12,749 nucleotides of DNA from Alphaproteobacteria bacterium (GCA_017936185.1 JAGBGA010000121.1:1-12749); one strand, 5' to 3'; counted from the stretch's first letter, positions 1 to 6,283 are shown. Notes: a model not told the origin generated them from the letters alone. A program made the numbers and translations.

Positions 1-52
1 AAAAAATACCCCATGCGGGGTATTTTTTATTTCTGGCGGAGTCGAAGGGATT
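1..52. repeat. 52-bp direct repeat, copy 1 (terminator plus tRNA-Ser 3' end)
   Basis: These bases match positions 209-260 exactly. The copy holds a terminator hairpin (TACCCC-atgc-GGGGTA at 7-22, flanked by A and T runs) followed by the complement of the last 19 nt of tRNA-Ser(GGA) including CCA (34-52). Identity stops in the T-loop of the tRNA. The window begins inside this repeat, so it may extend further left. A duplicated tRNA 3' end of this kind is the usual trace of tyrosine-recombinase integration at a tRNA gene. No integrase is visible here. Confidence 0.85.
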
Positions 53-208
53 GTCTGATTCCCATTTGCGTCACGTTGGCGCAATGGGCCCCTTTCGCTA
101 CGTAAGATTCAAACTTCGCCGGATGGCTTGTTTTCATCAACTGACGCCCCGAACCCAGCAATCAGAGATTGCGAATGCTTCGTCCACACTGCAACACCAA
201 CAGAAATA
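53..208. other. Spacer between the two tRNA-derived repeats; no convincing gene
   Basis: The 156 bp between the repeat copies hold only two short overlapping minus-strand reading frames, 109-222 (37 aa, ATG inside the terminator stem) and 27-137 (36 aa, reading through the tRNA fragment). Neither has a ribosome binding site or a recognisable domain, and both borrow their ends from terminator or tRNA sequence. A weak inverted repeat (CCCATT at 61-66 with AATGGG at 83-88) is present. I infer the remnant of an integrated element or a repeated non-coding element. Its copy number in the genome would tell. Confidence 0.4.
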
Positions 209-243
209 AAAAAATACCCCATGCGGGGTATTTTTTATTTCTG
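201..243 (-). terminator. Terminator of the rpoZ-tRNA-Ser unit with extended inverted repeat
   Basis: A GC-rich core (TACCCC 215-220, loop ATGC, GGGGTA 225-230) is flanked by seven A and six T residues and then by CAGAAAT (201-207) and ATTTCTG (237-243). The whole is a 43-bp, almost perfect palindrome. Read on the minus strand it directly follows the encoded CCA end of tRNA-Ser, and the base of the hairpin overlaps the final CA. It should work in both directions. Confidence 0.8.
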
Positions 244-260
244 GCGGAGTCGAAGGGATT
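209..260. repeat. 52-bp direct repeat, copy 2 (intact tRNA side)
   Basis: Identical to positions 1-52. It comprises the terminator behind tRNA-Ser and the 3' terminal 19 nt of the tRNA. Beyond position 260 the intact tRNA continues, whereas copy 1 continues into unrelated sequence. This makes 209-260 the copy that completes the functional tRNA gene and 1-52 the displaced copy. Confidence 0.85.
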
Positions 261-332
261 CGAACCCTTGATACGGTTGCCCGTATACCACATTTCCAAT
301 GTGGCGCACTAGACCAACTATGCGACGACTCC
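242..332 (-). tRNA. tRNA-Ser (anticodon GGA)
   Basis: Read on the minus strand from 332, the gene shows a 7-bp acceptor stem GGAGTCG/CGACTCC, a D-arm, an anticodon stem CCACA/TGTGG around the loop TTGGAAA (anticodon GGA, reading UCC and UCU serine codons), a long variable arm ATACGGG-caa-CCGTATC typical of class II tRNAs, a T-arm AAGGG-TTCGAAT-CCCTT, discriminator G and an encoded CCA. The 91-nt length fits tRNA-Ser. Its 5' end is only 7 nt after the rpoZ stop with no room for a promoter, so it is probably cut from the rpoZ transcript. Its 3' end is duplicated at 34-52. Confidence 0.95.
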
Positions 333-339
333 TTTATCC

Positions 340-723
340 TTAGTCCGCGTCGGTTGCTTCTGCAACTTCAACCGCTTCTTCGGCAGTAATCGTACCAGGT
401 TCATCATCGGCCAAGGTCGCTTCAAGTTCGGCGTCAATTTCACGCAAAAGCGGATCTTCACTGCCGATTTCAAGGGATTCTTCACCAGATGCAGACACAG
501 GTGTTTCCTTGTACGATTGAACAAATTCATGACGAACCGCGTTAACATCAAGCTTGCCACTGGCGATTTCGCGCAATGCAACAACAGTTAATTTGTCGTT
601 CTTTTTATCAACCACAGGTTCCGCACCACCGTTTAAGTCACGAACACGCTGAGACGCAAGCATCCCAAGTTCATAGCGGCTTTCGACGTATGGTAATGTA
701 TCAGAATTTGTTGTACGTGCCAT
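340..723 (-). CDS. rpoZ: RNA polymerase omega subunit
   Basis: This 127-residue protein carries the omega core: a YELGMLASQRVRDL segment near residues 17-30, then a VDKKNDKLTVVALREIASG stretch near residues 38-56, matching the RFELV..AA.RAR and NDK..VVALREIA motifs of RpoZ. Omega binds the beta' subunit and helps assemble and stabilise RNA polymerase. The protein is longer than the roughly 90 residues of enterobacterial omega because of an acidic, Glu-rich tail (residues 77-127), as is common in alphaproteobacteria. The ATG at 723 is preceded by AAAGGA about 8 nt upstream. A promoter overlaps that of mtaB, and tRNA-Ser follows 7 nt after the stop. The usual spoT/relA partner is not seen. Confidence 0.9.
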   Translation of the reverse strand: MARTTNSDTLPYVESRYELGMLASQRVRDLNGGAEPVVDKKNDKLTVVALREIASGKLDVNAVRHEFVQSYKETPVSASGEESLEIGSEDPLLREIDAELEATLADDEPGTITAEEAVEVAEATDAD

Positions 724-738
724 TTTATAATTCCTTTG

Positions 739-766
739 TTGAAATCATTTTTAACCAGGTTATAAT
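739..766 (+). promoter_or_regulatory. Sigma70-type promoter for mtaB operon
   Basis: A -35 box TTGAAA (739-744) and a perfect -10 box TATAAT (761-766) are separated by 16 bp. The predicted start near 773 leaves only about 12 nt of leader before the mtaB ATG at 785. The -10 lies within the palindromic TTATAA, which also serves the opposite strand. Confidence 0.75.
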
Positions 767-790
767 GCCCTATGGTTGGTGAAAATGCAA
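762..790 (-). promoter_or_regulatory. Candidate divergent promoter for rpoZ
   Basis: On the minus strand TTGCAT (complement of 785-790) lies 17 bp from CATTAT (complement of 762-767). The -10 has four of six consensus bases and overlaps the mtaB -10 on the other strand. The -35 overlaps the mtaB start codon. It is a weak match but is placed correctly for rpoZ, with a leader of about 30 nt. Confidence 0.45.
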
Positions 791-2038
791 GAAGAAAATA
801 AAAAAAACAATATTAAAACACTGTCGTTCGGATGCAGACTGAATTCTTTGGAATCTGAAAAGATTCAAAATATGTTGGCCGGACATATAAATACGGCAAT
901 TGTCGTTAATACCTGTGCCGTTACAGGCGAAGCAGAAAGACAATCGGGACAGACAGTGCGAAAATTAGCACGCGAAAATCCGCGGGCGCCACTTTTTATC
1001 ACTGGGTGCGCTGCAACACGAAACCCAGAACTGTTTTACAATATTCCAAATACAGTTGTTATAAAAAACAGTGATAAAATGCAAATCAATGCGTATATCG
1101 ATGGATTAAACAAGGCACCTTGCAGTATTACACACCCAGAAATAACCAAGTTTAGACAAGAAGATACAAAGCTGTCAAAGCAGTTTGTACAAATACAAAA
1201 CGGATGTAATCATAATTGCGCATACTGTATAACACGTGCGTTGCGCGGGCCGGCGGTATCTTTTGAATATGCGGATATAGTGGCCGATGTTCGGCAGGCG
1301 GTCGATAATGGATTTGGCGAAATCGTATTAACCGGGGTTGATATTGCGTCATATGTAAAAAAAGAAGGCGGCAATGTGTTCTTGGTGTCCGATGTTTGCA
1401 AACGCTTGTTGGCCGATGTAGCCGGGATAAAAAGACTGCGTCTTTCGTCGGTCGACCCGGCGGTCCCAGATATTGATAATGTCATCAGATTAATTCACAG
1501 CGATAAACGAATGATGCCGCATTTACATTTTTCTATGCAGTCGGGGTCCGATACAATTTTGCGCGCAATGGGACGAAGACACAATGCCGAACGTGTGCGC
1601 GACTTGGTCCGACAAGGAAATGGAAAAATCACGTTCAGTTGGGATATAATCTGTGGATTTCCAGGCGAAACAGAAGAATTGTTTAAAGAAACACTTGAAA
1701 TGGTGCGCGAAACACGACCAATTAAAATACATGCATTTCCTTTTTCGCCACGCCCGGGCACGCCTGCGGCGGATATGCCGGAACAAGTTGACAGGTTTGT
1801 ATCAAAAAAACGGGTCAAAATAATAAGTGATTTGGCGAATAAAAACCGCGCCGATTTTATGCAAAAACAAATCGAAAACACCGTTCAAGTATTGGTGGAA
1901 GAAAATAACGTGGCGCGTTGCCCGCACGATATCGCGGTGCGTATCGAAGGCGAACACATTCCGGCACGCACAATATGCGATGTAAAATTAATAGACGTAA
2001 AGGATGATTATTTTGTTGGCAAGGTGGTTTTTAATTGA
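785..2038 (+). CDS. mtaB: tRNA (N6-threonylcarbamoyladenosine(37)-C2)-methylthiotransferase MtaB
   Basis: A radical-SAM enzyme of the MiaB/RimO/MtaB family, 417 aa from the ATG at 785. The N-terminal methylthiotransferase domain has three cluster cysteines at C17 (FGCRLN), C44 (NTCAVT) and C75 (TGCAA). The radical-SAM motif CNHNCAYC gives C141, C145 and C148, followed by the LTGVDIASY stretch characteristic of MtaB. A TRAM-like RNA-binding end covers roughly residues 350-417. MtaB converts t6A37 to ms2t6A in tRNAs reading ANN codons, which supports accurate decoding. In-frame TTG (776) and GTG (779) codons lie upstream, but ATG 785 follows GGTGA and suits the promoter best. It heads a plus-strand run with the carboxypeptidase gene starting 13 nt later. 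Confidence 0.92.
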   Translation: MQEENKKNNIKTLSFGCRLNSLESEKIQNMLAGHINTAIVVNTCAVTGEAERQSGQTVRKLARENPRAPLFITGCAATRNPELFYNIPNTVVIKNSDKMQINAYIDGLNKAPCSITHPEITKFRQEDTKLSKQFVQIQNGCNHNCAYCITRALRGPAVSFEYADIVADVRQAVDNGFGEIVLTGVDIASYVKKEGGNVFLVSDVCKRLLADVAGIKRLRLSSVDPAVPDIDNVIRLIHSDKRMMPHLHFSMQSGSDTILRAMGRRHNAERVRDLVRQGNGKITFSWDIICGFPGETEELFKETLEMVRETRPIKIHAFPFSPRPGTPAADMPEQVDRFVSKKRVKIISDLANKNRADFMQKQIENTVQVLVEENNVARCPHDIAVRIEGEHIPARTICDVKLIDVKDDYFVGKVVFN

Positions 2039-2051
2039 TAATATCCCAAAC

Positions 2052-3227
2052 ATGAAAAAGAAATTATTTACCATCTTGTTAATGCTTGTATGTGGTGTGG
2101 CAAATGCCACAGAATTTAAAACCAAGGCAAAATCTGCGTTCTTAATCGACTTTGATTCGGGGACGGAAATTTTTGCAAAAGCGGCCGACACGTTAATGCC
2201 ACCATCTTCGATGATAAAACTGATGACGTTGGCGGTGTTGTTTGATGAACTGAAGGCCGGAAATATTACAATGGATACGCGGTTCCCGGTTGGCGAAAAC
2301 GCGGACTTTAACAAGCCGGAATGGTATCCGGCAAGCAAAATTTGCTTGGTCGCAGGCCAGACAATTACAGTGCGCGATTTGATTTTGGGACTGATTGTAT
2401 TATCGGGTGGTGATGCGTCGGTGGTTGTGGCAGAAAAACTGGCCGGGTCCGAAAATGAATTCACAACAATGATGGAAAAGAAGGCACGCAGCATTGGAAT
2501 GGAACAATCAACGTTTGGAAATGCAAGTGGACTGCCCAATCCGAATAACTTGATGACAAGTCGCGAATTGGCGATATTGGCACAACATTTAATTGCAGAT
2601 TATCCAGATATATACCCAATGTTCGCAACAAAAAGATTCGAATTTAAAGAACACAAGTCTGACTGGTGCCGCGAATGGGGACGGACACATACGGTGAACT
2701 ATAATAAACTGCTGTTCAATATGCGCGGGGCGGACGGATTAAAAACAGGACACACATCCGAAGGCGGGTACGGAATGGTGGCCAGTGCGCAAGTCGGTGG
2801 TCGAAGACTGATTGGGGTGATTAACGGTTTTAATGGCAAAGGTCATGATGCGTTGGCCGGTGAAATGAAAAAGCTGTTGGAACATGAATTTTCAACGACA
2901 ATGAACAAGGTATTTTATCGCCCGGGTGACGTTGTTACAGAAATCCCAGTATGGTATGGCCGCCAAGAAAAAGTCGCGGCAACAGTTACAAAACCGTTTG
3001 CAATAACGGTTGACAAGCAAGATGGACTGGGCGGGGTTCGTGTTTTGGTCAGATATGACGAACCTTTGAATGCGCCAATTAATGCCGGTGATGAAATCGG
3101 ACAAATTGTTGCAGAACAAAATGGAAACGTCATTGCACGCGCGCCAATCGTGGCAAAAGAACGCGTTGGAAAAAAGCAATTTATCGCCCGGGCAATCGAA
3201 AATATCAAGGTAATATTTGGGTTCTGA
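2052..3227 (+). CDS. Secreted D-alanyl-D-alanine carboxypeptidase (penicillin-binding protein 5/6 type)
   Basis: This 391-residue protein of the peptidase S11 family trims the terminal D-Ala from peptidoglycan pentapeptides in the periplasm. A signal peptide (MKKK then a hydrophobic stretch, cleavage probably after ANA at residue 19) supports the ATG at 2052 over upstream starts. The catalytic SxxK is S53-M-I-K56 and the KTG box is K231-T-G233 in the context DGLKTGHT. The third motif, normally SxN (SGNDA in this family), reads SGGDA at 118-122, so the Asn is replaced by Gly. A beta-rich C-terminal domain of the PBP5 type occupies about residues 275-391. The gene lies between mtaB and holB, and in alphaproteobacteria this family is typically near tmk and holB. 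The related dacA/dacC naming cannot be decided. Confidence 0.88.
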   Translation: MKKKLFTILLMLVCGVANATEFKTKAKSAFLIDFDSGTEIFAKAADTLMPPSSMIKLMTLAVLFDELKAGNITMDTRFPVGENADFNKPEWYPASKICLVAGQTITVRDLILGLIVLSGGDASVVVAEKLAGSENEFTTMMEKKARSIGMEQSTFGNASGLPNPNNLMTSRELAILAQHLIADYPDIYPMFATKRFEFKEHKSDWCREWGRTHTVNYNKLLFNMRGADGLKTGHTSEGGYGMVASAQVGGRRLIGVINGFNGKGHDALAGEMKKLLEHEFSTTMNKVFYRPGDVVTEIPVWYGRQEKVAATVTKPFAITVDKQDGLGGVRVLVRYDEPLNAPINAGDEIGQIVAEQNGNVIARAPIVAKERVGKKQFIARAIENIKVIFGF

Positions 3228-3237
3228 GGTAAAAAAA

Positions 3238-3768
3238 ATGGCACCAAGAAAAAAACCTTTGTCAGAATACAAATTCCCACACCCGATGGACAACGATTCT
3301 TTGGTTGGACATGGGGATACATTGCAAAACTTTATGGACGCATGGGCGCGACGCGATACGCACCCAATTCATCCGGTGTGGATGCTGACCGGGCCAATGG
3401 GGATTGGGAAAGCAACACTGGCGTATAAAATTGCAAAAATGGTGTATAGTAATGTTGGTGACTTCTTTATAATCGACCAAGAAAGAAATATCGACAAAGA
3501 CGGAAAACCAAAACCAGATGGCAAGGTTATTTCTGTTTATACAGTGCGCGCGATGATTGATAAAATGCAAATGTCATCAATGTCGGGTGATTGGCGGGTG
3601 ATATTAATTGATTCTGTGGACCAACTGAATACAGCGGCGTCAAATGCGATATTAAAATTACTGGAAGAACCGCCGGCAAAACACTGTTTCTTTTGGTGGT
3701 GCATCAATTGGCGAACGTTTTGCCAACGGTGCGGTCGCGTGCGCGCGTTGAAAAAATGCGCCCGTTGA
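3238..3768 (+). CDS. holB: DNA polymerase III subunit delta', N-terminal part (gene interrupted by a frame change)
   Basis: This is the clamp-loader subunit delta' of the alphaproteobacterial type. The frame shows a GHGDTLQNFMDAW segment, a Walker A motif GPMGIGK (residues 52-58), a DWRVILIDSVDQLN Walker B-like stretch and the conserved ASNAILKLLEEPPAK. Just after that (residue 148) the frame becomes meaningless and stops at 3768, while the expected continuation appears in the -1 frame. The start at ATG 3238 is set by GAGGT (3226-3230) overlapping the stop of the preceding gene. An in-frame TTG at 3217 is less likely. The intact gene would span 3238-4142 (about 301 aa, normal for the family). 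The neighbouring tmk usual in this order is absent. Confidence 0.85.
   Translation: MAPRKKPLSEYKFPHPMDNDSLVGHGDTLQNFMDAWARRDTHPIHPVWMLTGPMGIGKATLAYKIAKMVYSNVGDFFIIDQERNIDKDGKPKPDGKVISVYTVRAMIDKMQMSSMSGDWRVILIDSVDQLNTAASNAILKLLEEPPAKHCFFWWCINWRTFCQRCGRVRALKKCAR
3676..3682 (+). other. Frameshift point in holB (run of four A)
   Basis: In the upstream frame the codons are GCA AAA CAC. Re-reading one A (or adding a fifth A to the run at 3678-3681) gives GCA AAA ACA CTG TTT CTT, encoding AKTLFLLVVHQL, exactly the delta' continuation. The simplest reading is a missing A, either a sequencing error or a real deletion. Ribosomal -1 slippage on A-AAA is possible, but no full slippery heptamer is evident. 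Confidence 0.85.
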
Positions 3769-4142
3769 CGATTTCACAACTGCGTGACCTTTGCGCAAAG
3801 TTTATCCCCGAAGATGAAATAAGTACCGAAACGTTAAAGCTGGCCAATGGCAGTTTTGGTAAAATCGCAAACCTTAAAACATCGGGGGGCGATGCAATTT
3901 ATGCAGAATTAATCAGCGTATTGGAAAATACGCATGCAAATACCGGCGATGTCATGACGTTGGCAAAAAAGATTGCAGCGGCAAGTGAACTGCACCCGAT
4001 ATTATTGGATGCGGTGGCATATTTCGGATTGGCCGAACTTTACCCCCAGGTTACGCATGCAATTGCAGATATAAAGAATATTTATCTTGAACCAGAAATC
4101 GGTATATTTAAAATTATTATGGAAATAAAAAAATGTTTATAG
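3693..4142 (+). CDS. holB: DNA polymerase III subunit delta', C-terminal part (continuation after frameshift)
   Basis: This frame carries the rest of delta': LANVLPTVRSRA with the SRx sensor/arginine-finger-like element, then RPLTISQLRDLC and a helical C-terminal collar domain. It has no ribosome binding site, and the conserved sequence continues upstream to about 3682 without a start, so it is not an independent gene. Together with 3238-3681 it makes one delta' protein. Its last 10 bp overlap the start of tatD, so the two are probably translationally coupled. If the frameshift is real, the delta' product would lack its sensor and collar regions, which would be damaging for a normally essential subunit. 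A sequence error is therefore favoured. Confidence 0.85.
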   Translation: MVVHQLANVLPTVRSRARVEKMRPLTISQLRDLCAKFIPEDEISTETLKLANGSFGKIANLKTSGGDAIYAELISVLENTHANTGDVMTLAKKIAAASELHPILLDAVAYFGLAELYPQVTHAIADIKNIYLEPEIGIFKIIMEIKKCL

Positions 4143-4885
4143 ATACACACTGTCATTTAACCGACAAATATAATGATGGGGCCGATGGTGTAATTCGGCG
4201 CGCAATGGAAAATAATGTCGGGGTTATGATATGCCCAACCGCCGACCCAGATGATATTCCAGATGCGTTGGCATTGGCAGAAAAGTATAACAATATATTC
4301 TGTACAATTGGAATCCACCCGGAACACGCCGGCGCAAATGCAGAAGAACACTTGACCGACGCTGTGTTGACGCATCCGCGTGTAATTGGGGTTGGGGAAA
4401 TTGGGCTTGATTATCATTACAGCCCGGATAATAAAAACGAACAAATTGAACTGTTCGAAAAGCAGTCGGCGTTGGCAAAAAAATATGCCCTTCCCGTCGC
4501 AATCCATACACGCGAAGCCGAAGATGATACAGCACAAATTTTAAATGGCGATGTGCGTGGGGTTATGCACTGCTTTACCAGTTCGTGGAATTTGGCCAAA
4601 AAGATGCTTGACCGCGGGTTCTTTTTTTCGGCAAGCGGAATTATGACATTTAAAAACGCCGACGAAATTCGTGAAACGTTTGCAAAAATACCAAACGACA
4701 GAATTGTTATCGAAACCGATGCACCGTATTGCGCACCGGTGCCATATCGCGGAAAAACATGTGAACCGGCAATGGTGATTGAAACCGCACGTGTGTTGGC
4801 AAATATAAAAAATTTGCAAATTGATGTATTGGAATCTATACTGATGGAAAATGTTAAACAATTATATCCGAAAATAAGCTTTTAA
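4133..4885 (+). CDS. tatD: TatD family metal-dependent hydrolase (deoxyribonuclease)
   Basis: A 250-residue TIM-barrel hydrolase of the TatD/YcfH family with all metal-binding motifs: H6-x-H8 (DTHCHL), E89 in GVGEIGLDYH, H125 in AIHTRE, H146 in MHCFTS and D196 in ETDAPY, followed by the usual APVPYRGK stretch. Family members are divalent-metal nucleases with 3'-5' exonuclease activity linked to DNA repair and turnover. The physiological substrate here is unknown. The start ATG lies within the end of holB (10-bp overlap), and smpB begins 2 nt after its stop, so the gene belongs to the mtaB-smpB transcription unit. Length matches the family. Whether it is a YcfH-type or strict TatD orthologue is not decided. 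Confidence 0.92.
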   Translation: MFIDTHCHLTDKYNDGADGVIRRAMENNVGVMICPTADPDDIPDALALAEKYNNIFCTIGIHPEHAGANAEEHLTDAVLTHPRVIGVGEIGLDYHYSPDNKNEQIELFEKQSALAKKYALPVAIHTREAEDDTAQILNGDVRGVMHCFTSSWNLAKKMLDRGFFFSASGIMTFKNADEIRETFAKIPNDRIVIETDAPYCAPVPYRGKTCEPAMVIETARVLANIKNLQIDVLESILMENVKQLYPKISF

Positions 4886-4887
4886 AA

Positions 4888-5358
4888 ATGGCAAGACAAA
4901 TTATAAAATCTGGACAAGTTTCTGAAAACCGCAAAGCGCGGTTTAACTATTCAATCGAAGACACGATTGAAGCCGGCATTTCACTGACAGGGGCGGAAAT
5001 AAAGTCAATTCGATATGGTTTGGTTACGATTGTTGACGGTTTTGTACAAAGACGCGGCGATAACCTTTGGCTGGCCGGGGTTGAAATTCAAAAACTGCCA
5101 ACGGCGGCACGAATTGTAAACTTTGACGAACGACGCAGTCGACAATTGTTGTTGCACAGAAATCAAATAAACAGACTGATTGGAAAATTACAAGAAAAAG
5201 GCGCGACAATTGTGCCACTGAAGATGTATTTTAATAATCGTGGAAAGCTGAAAGTATTGTTGGGCGTTGGATACGGTAAAAACAAAGTTGACAAGCGTGA
5301 AACAATAAAAAGACGCGAATGGGATAAAAACAAAGCACGAATTTTAAAAGGAAATTAA
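4888..5358 (+). CDS. smpB: SsrA-binding protein SmpB
   Basis: A 156-residue SmpB, the partner of tmRNA in trans-translation that places tmRNA in the A site of stalled ribosomes. Recognisable parts are NRKARFNYSIEDTIEAGISL (residues 14-33), LTGAEIKSIR, the RSRQLLLHRNQI helix, LKMYFNNRGKLKVLLGVGYGK, and the basic C-terminal tail DKRETIKRREWDKNKARIL that inserts into the mRNA channel. Length is typical. It starts 2 nt after tatD with no clear Shine-Dalgarno sequence, suggesting translational coupling. It is the last gene of the run and is followed at once by a strong hairpin terminator. The tmRNA gene is not in this window. Confidence 0.95.
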   Translation: MARQIIKSGQVSENRKARFNYSIEDTIEAGISLTGAEIKSIRYGLVTIVDGFVQRRGDNLWLAGVEIQKLPTAARIVNFDERRSRQLLLHRNQINRLIGKLQEKGATIVPLKMYFNNRGKLKVLLGVGYGKNKVDKRETIKRREWDKNKARILKGN

Positions 5359-5385
5359 AAAAATCCCCGTTTGGGGATTTTTTTT
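5357..5385. terminator. Bidirectional terminator between smpB and the convergent gene
   Basis: The stem AATCCCC (5362-5368) and GGGGATT (5373-5379) encloses loop GTTT, with an A run before and an eight-T run after. It ends smpB on the plus strand and, two bases before its stop codon, the convergent gene 5387-6181 on the minus strand. Confidence 0.9.
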
Positions 5386-5386
5386 A

Positions 5387-6181
5387 TTAACGTGTTTTTT
5401 CCTTGTTTAAAATGCGCCATTCAGCAGGCAAAGATTCCAATTCAAATATTTGCGTTAACACCTTTATGCTTTCAGGATGACTTGATAAATGTCCTGTAAC
5501 AATGGCGGTCGCAAATTCTTTGGTTGCGTCTGGATAGCGCCCATCTATTAATTTGTTAAAATAACGGCTGTCTTCGGCAGATATATTTTCAACAATCGAC
5601 GAAGAAATCCAATCAAGATGCATGCGCAATACCGGTGGCAAAGTAGAAACACCATCCAAAGAGTTTATCATTGCATCATGAACGTCGCGCGCGTATGCAA
5701 GATGTTGTTTACGTGTGCGTGCCGCTTTGAACTTGGCAACGACCAAAACCGCCAAGAACGAAACAATTTGCGCCATTGTGTGCGCCGCCGCACGACGACC
5801 GTATTTATTAATATCGGTGCCAAAATATGCGTTTTTTGCCGCACTTTCCCAATCGATACGTGTGATATAGGCGTTCTTGACGTCATCGTTACGCGTTGCA
5901 ACCGCACGACCAACGCCCCACCCCGCAGACCCAAGGACAAAGACAATTATGTTGCCAAGCAGTGCCTTGGTAAACCATTCTTTGGCAAAATCAGCATTTA
6001 TTAAAAACATTGGATAAAATAAACGACGGTAACTTTCAGCGTCTTCATTGGCCGCATTGCGTTTTTTTCTGTCACTGATATAGACTTCACGTGCGGTTTG
6101 GGCGATTTGTTCTTGGGCTTGTCGTTCTTGGGCGATACGAATTTCATATTCAGAAACACCCGGAAATAATTTTTTATCCAT
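5387..6181 (-). CDS. Hypothetical protein with two predicted transmembrane segments
   Basis: I do not recognise this 264-residue protein. Residues 10-50 are polar and rich in Gln, Glu, Ala and Arg (EIRIAQERQAQEQIAQTARE), probably helical and possibly coiled-coil. Two hydrophobic segments fit membrane helices at about 72-91 (ALLGNIIVFVLGSAGWGVG) and 133-150 (HTMAQIVSFLAVLVVAK). Both are followed by positively charged residues. The region from 155 to 264 is soluble and mostly helical. There is no signal peptide or catalytic motif. The ATG at 6181 follows AAAGGA at good spacing, and a plausible promoter lies just upstream, divergent from rnj. It stands alone between a terminator and the rnj regulatory region, so context gives no function. 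The coding style matches its neighbours. Confidence 0.8.
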   Translation of the reverse strand: MDKKLFPGVSEYEIRIAQERQAQEQIAQTAREVYISDRKKRNAANEDAESYRRLFYPMFLINADFAKEWFTKALLGNIIVFVLGSAGWGVGRAVATRNDDVKNAYITRIDWESAAKNAYFGTDINKYGRRAAAHTMAQIVSFLAVLVVAKFKAARTRKQHLAYARDVHDAMINSLDGVSTLPPVLRMHLDWISSSIVENISAEDSRYFNKLIDGRYPDATKEFATAIVTGHLSSHPESIKVLTQIFELESLPAEWRILNKEKTR

Positions 6182-6208
6182 ATAATATCCTTTGTTTAGC
6201 CAAGATTA

Positions 6209-6236
6209 AGACTAGCACAAAAGTTAAGTAAGTCAA
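6209..6236 (-). promoter_or_regulatory. Promoter candidate for the gene at 5387-6181
   Basis: On the minus strand TTGACT (complement of 6231-6236) lies 16 bp from TAGTCT (complement of 6209-6214), which is preceded by an extended -10 TGC. The predicted start near 6202 gives a leader of about 20 nt with an AAAGGA ribosome binding site. The -10 match is moderate. Confidence 0.5.
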
Positions 6237-6252
6237 TAATTTTATAAATATC

Positions 6253-6280
6253 TTGATTTTAGGGATATTTGCACTATCAT
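6253..6280 (+). promoter_or_regulatory. Promoter candidate for rnj
   Basis: TTGATT (6253-6258) and TATCAT (6275-6280, five of six consensus bases) are separated by 16 bp. The predicted start is at about 6286-6288, giving a leader of roughly 180 nt before the rnj ATG. The -35 boxes of this promoter and of the divergent one are only 16 bp apart. Confidence 0.5.
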
Positions 6281-6283
6281 ATA

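Noticed and set aside
34..52. Possible second tRNA gene at the left edge
   Set aside because: Only the last 19 nt of a tRNA-Ser are present. The sequence beyond 52 has no T-loop, anticodon arm or D-arm, so it is a fragment.
1495..1881. Minus-strand frame of 128 codons inside mtaB
   Set aside because: Antisense shadow of a well-supported radical-SAM gene, with no start signal or motif.
2004..2051. Upstream start of the carboxypeptidase at 2004
   Set aside because: It would place about 16 residues before the obvious signal peptide and overlaps the end of mtaB. MKKK at 2052 begins a standard signal sequence.
3676..3768. Programmed ribosomal frameshift as the default explanation for holB
   Set aside because: The site is a plain A4 run without a canonical slippery heptamer or an evident downstream stem, and parC shows the same one-base A-run defect nearby. 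A sequence error is simpler.
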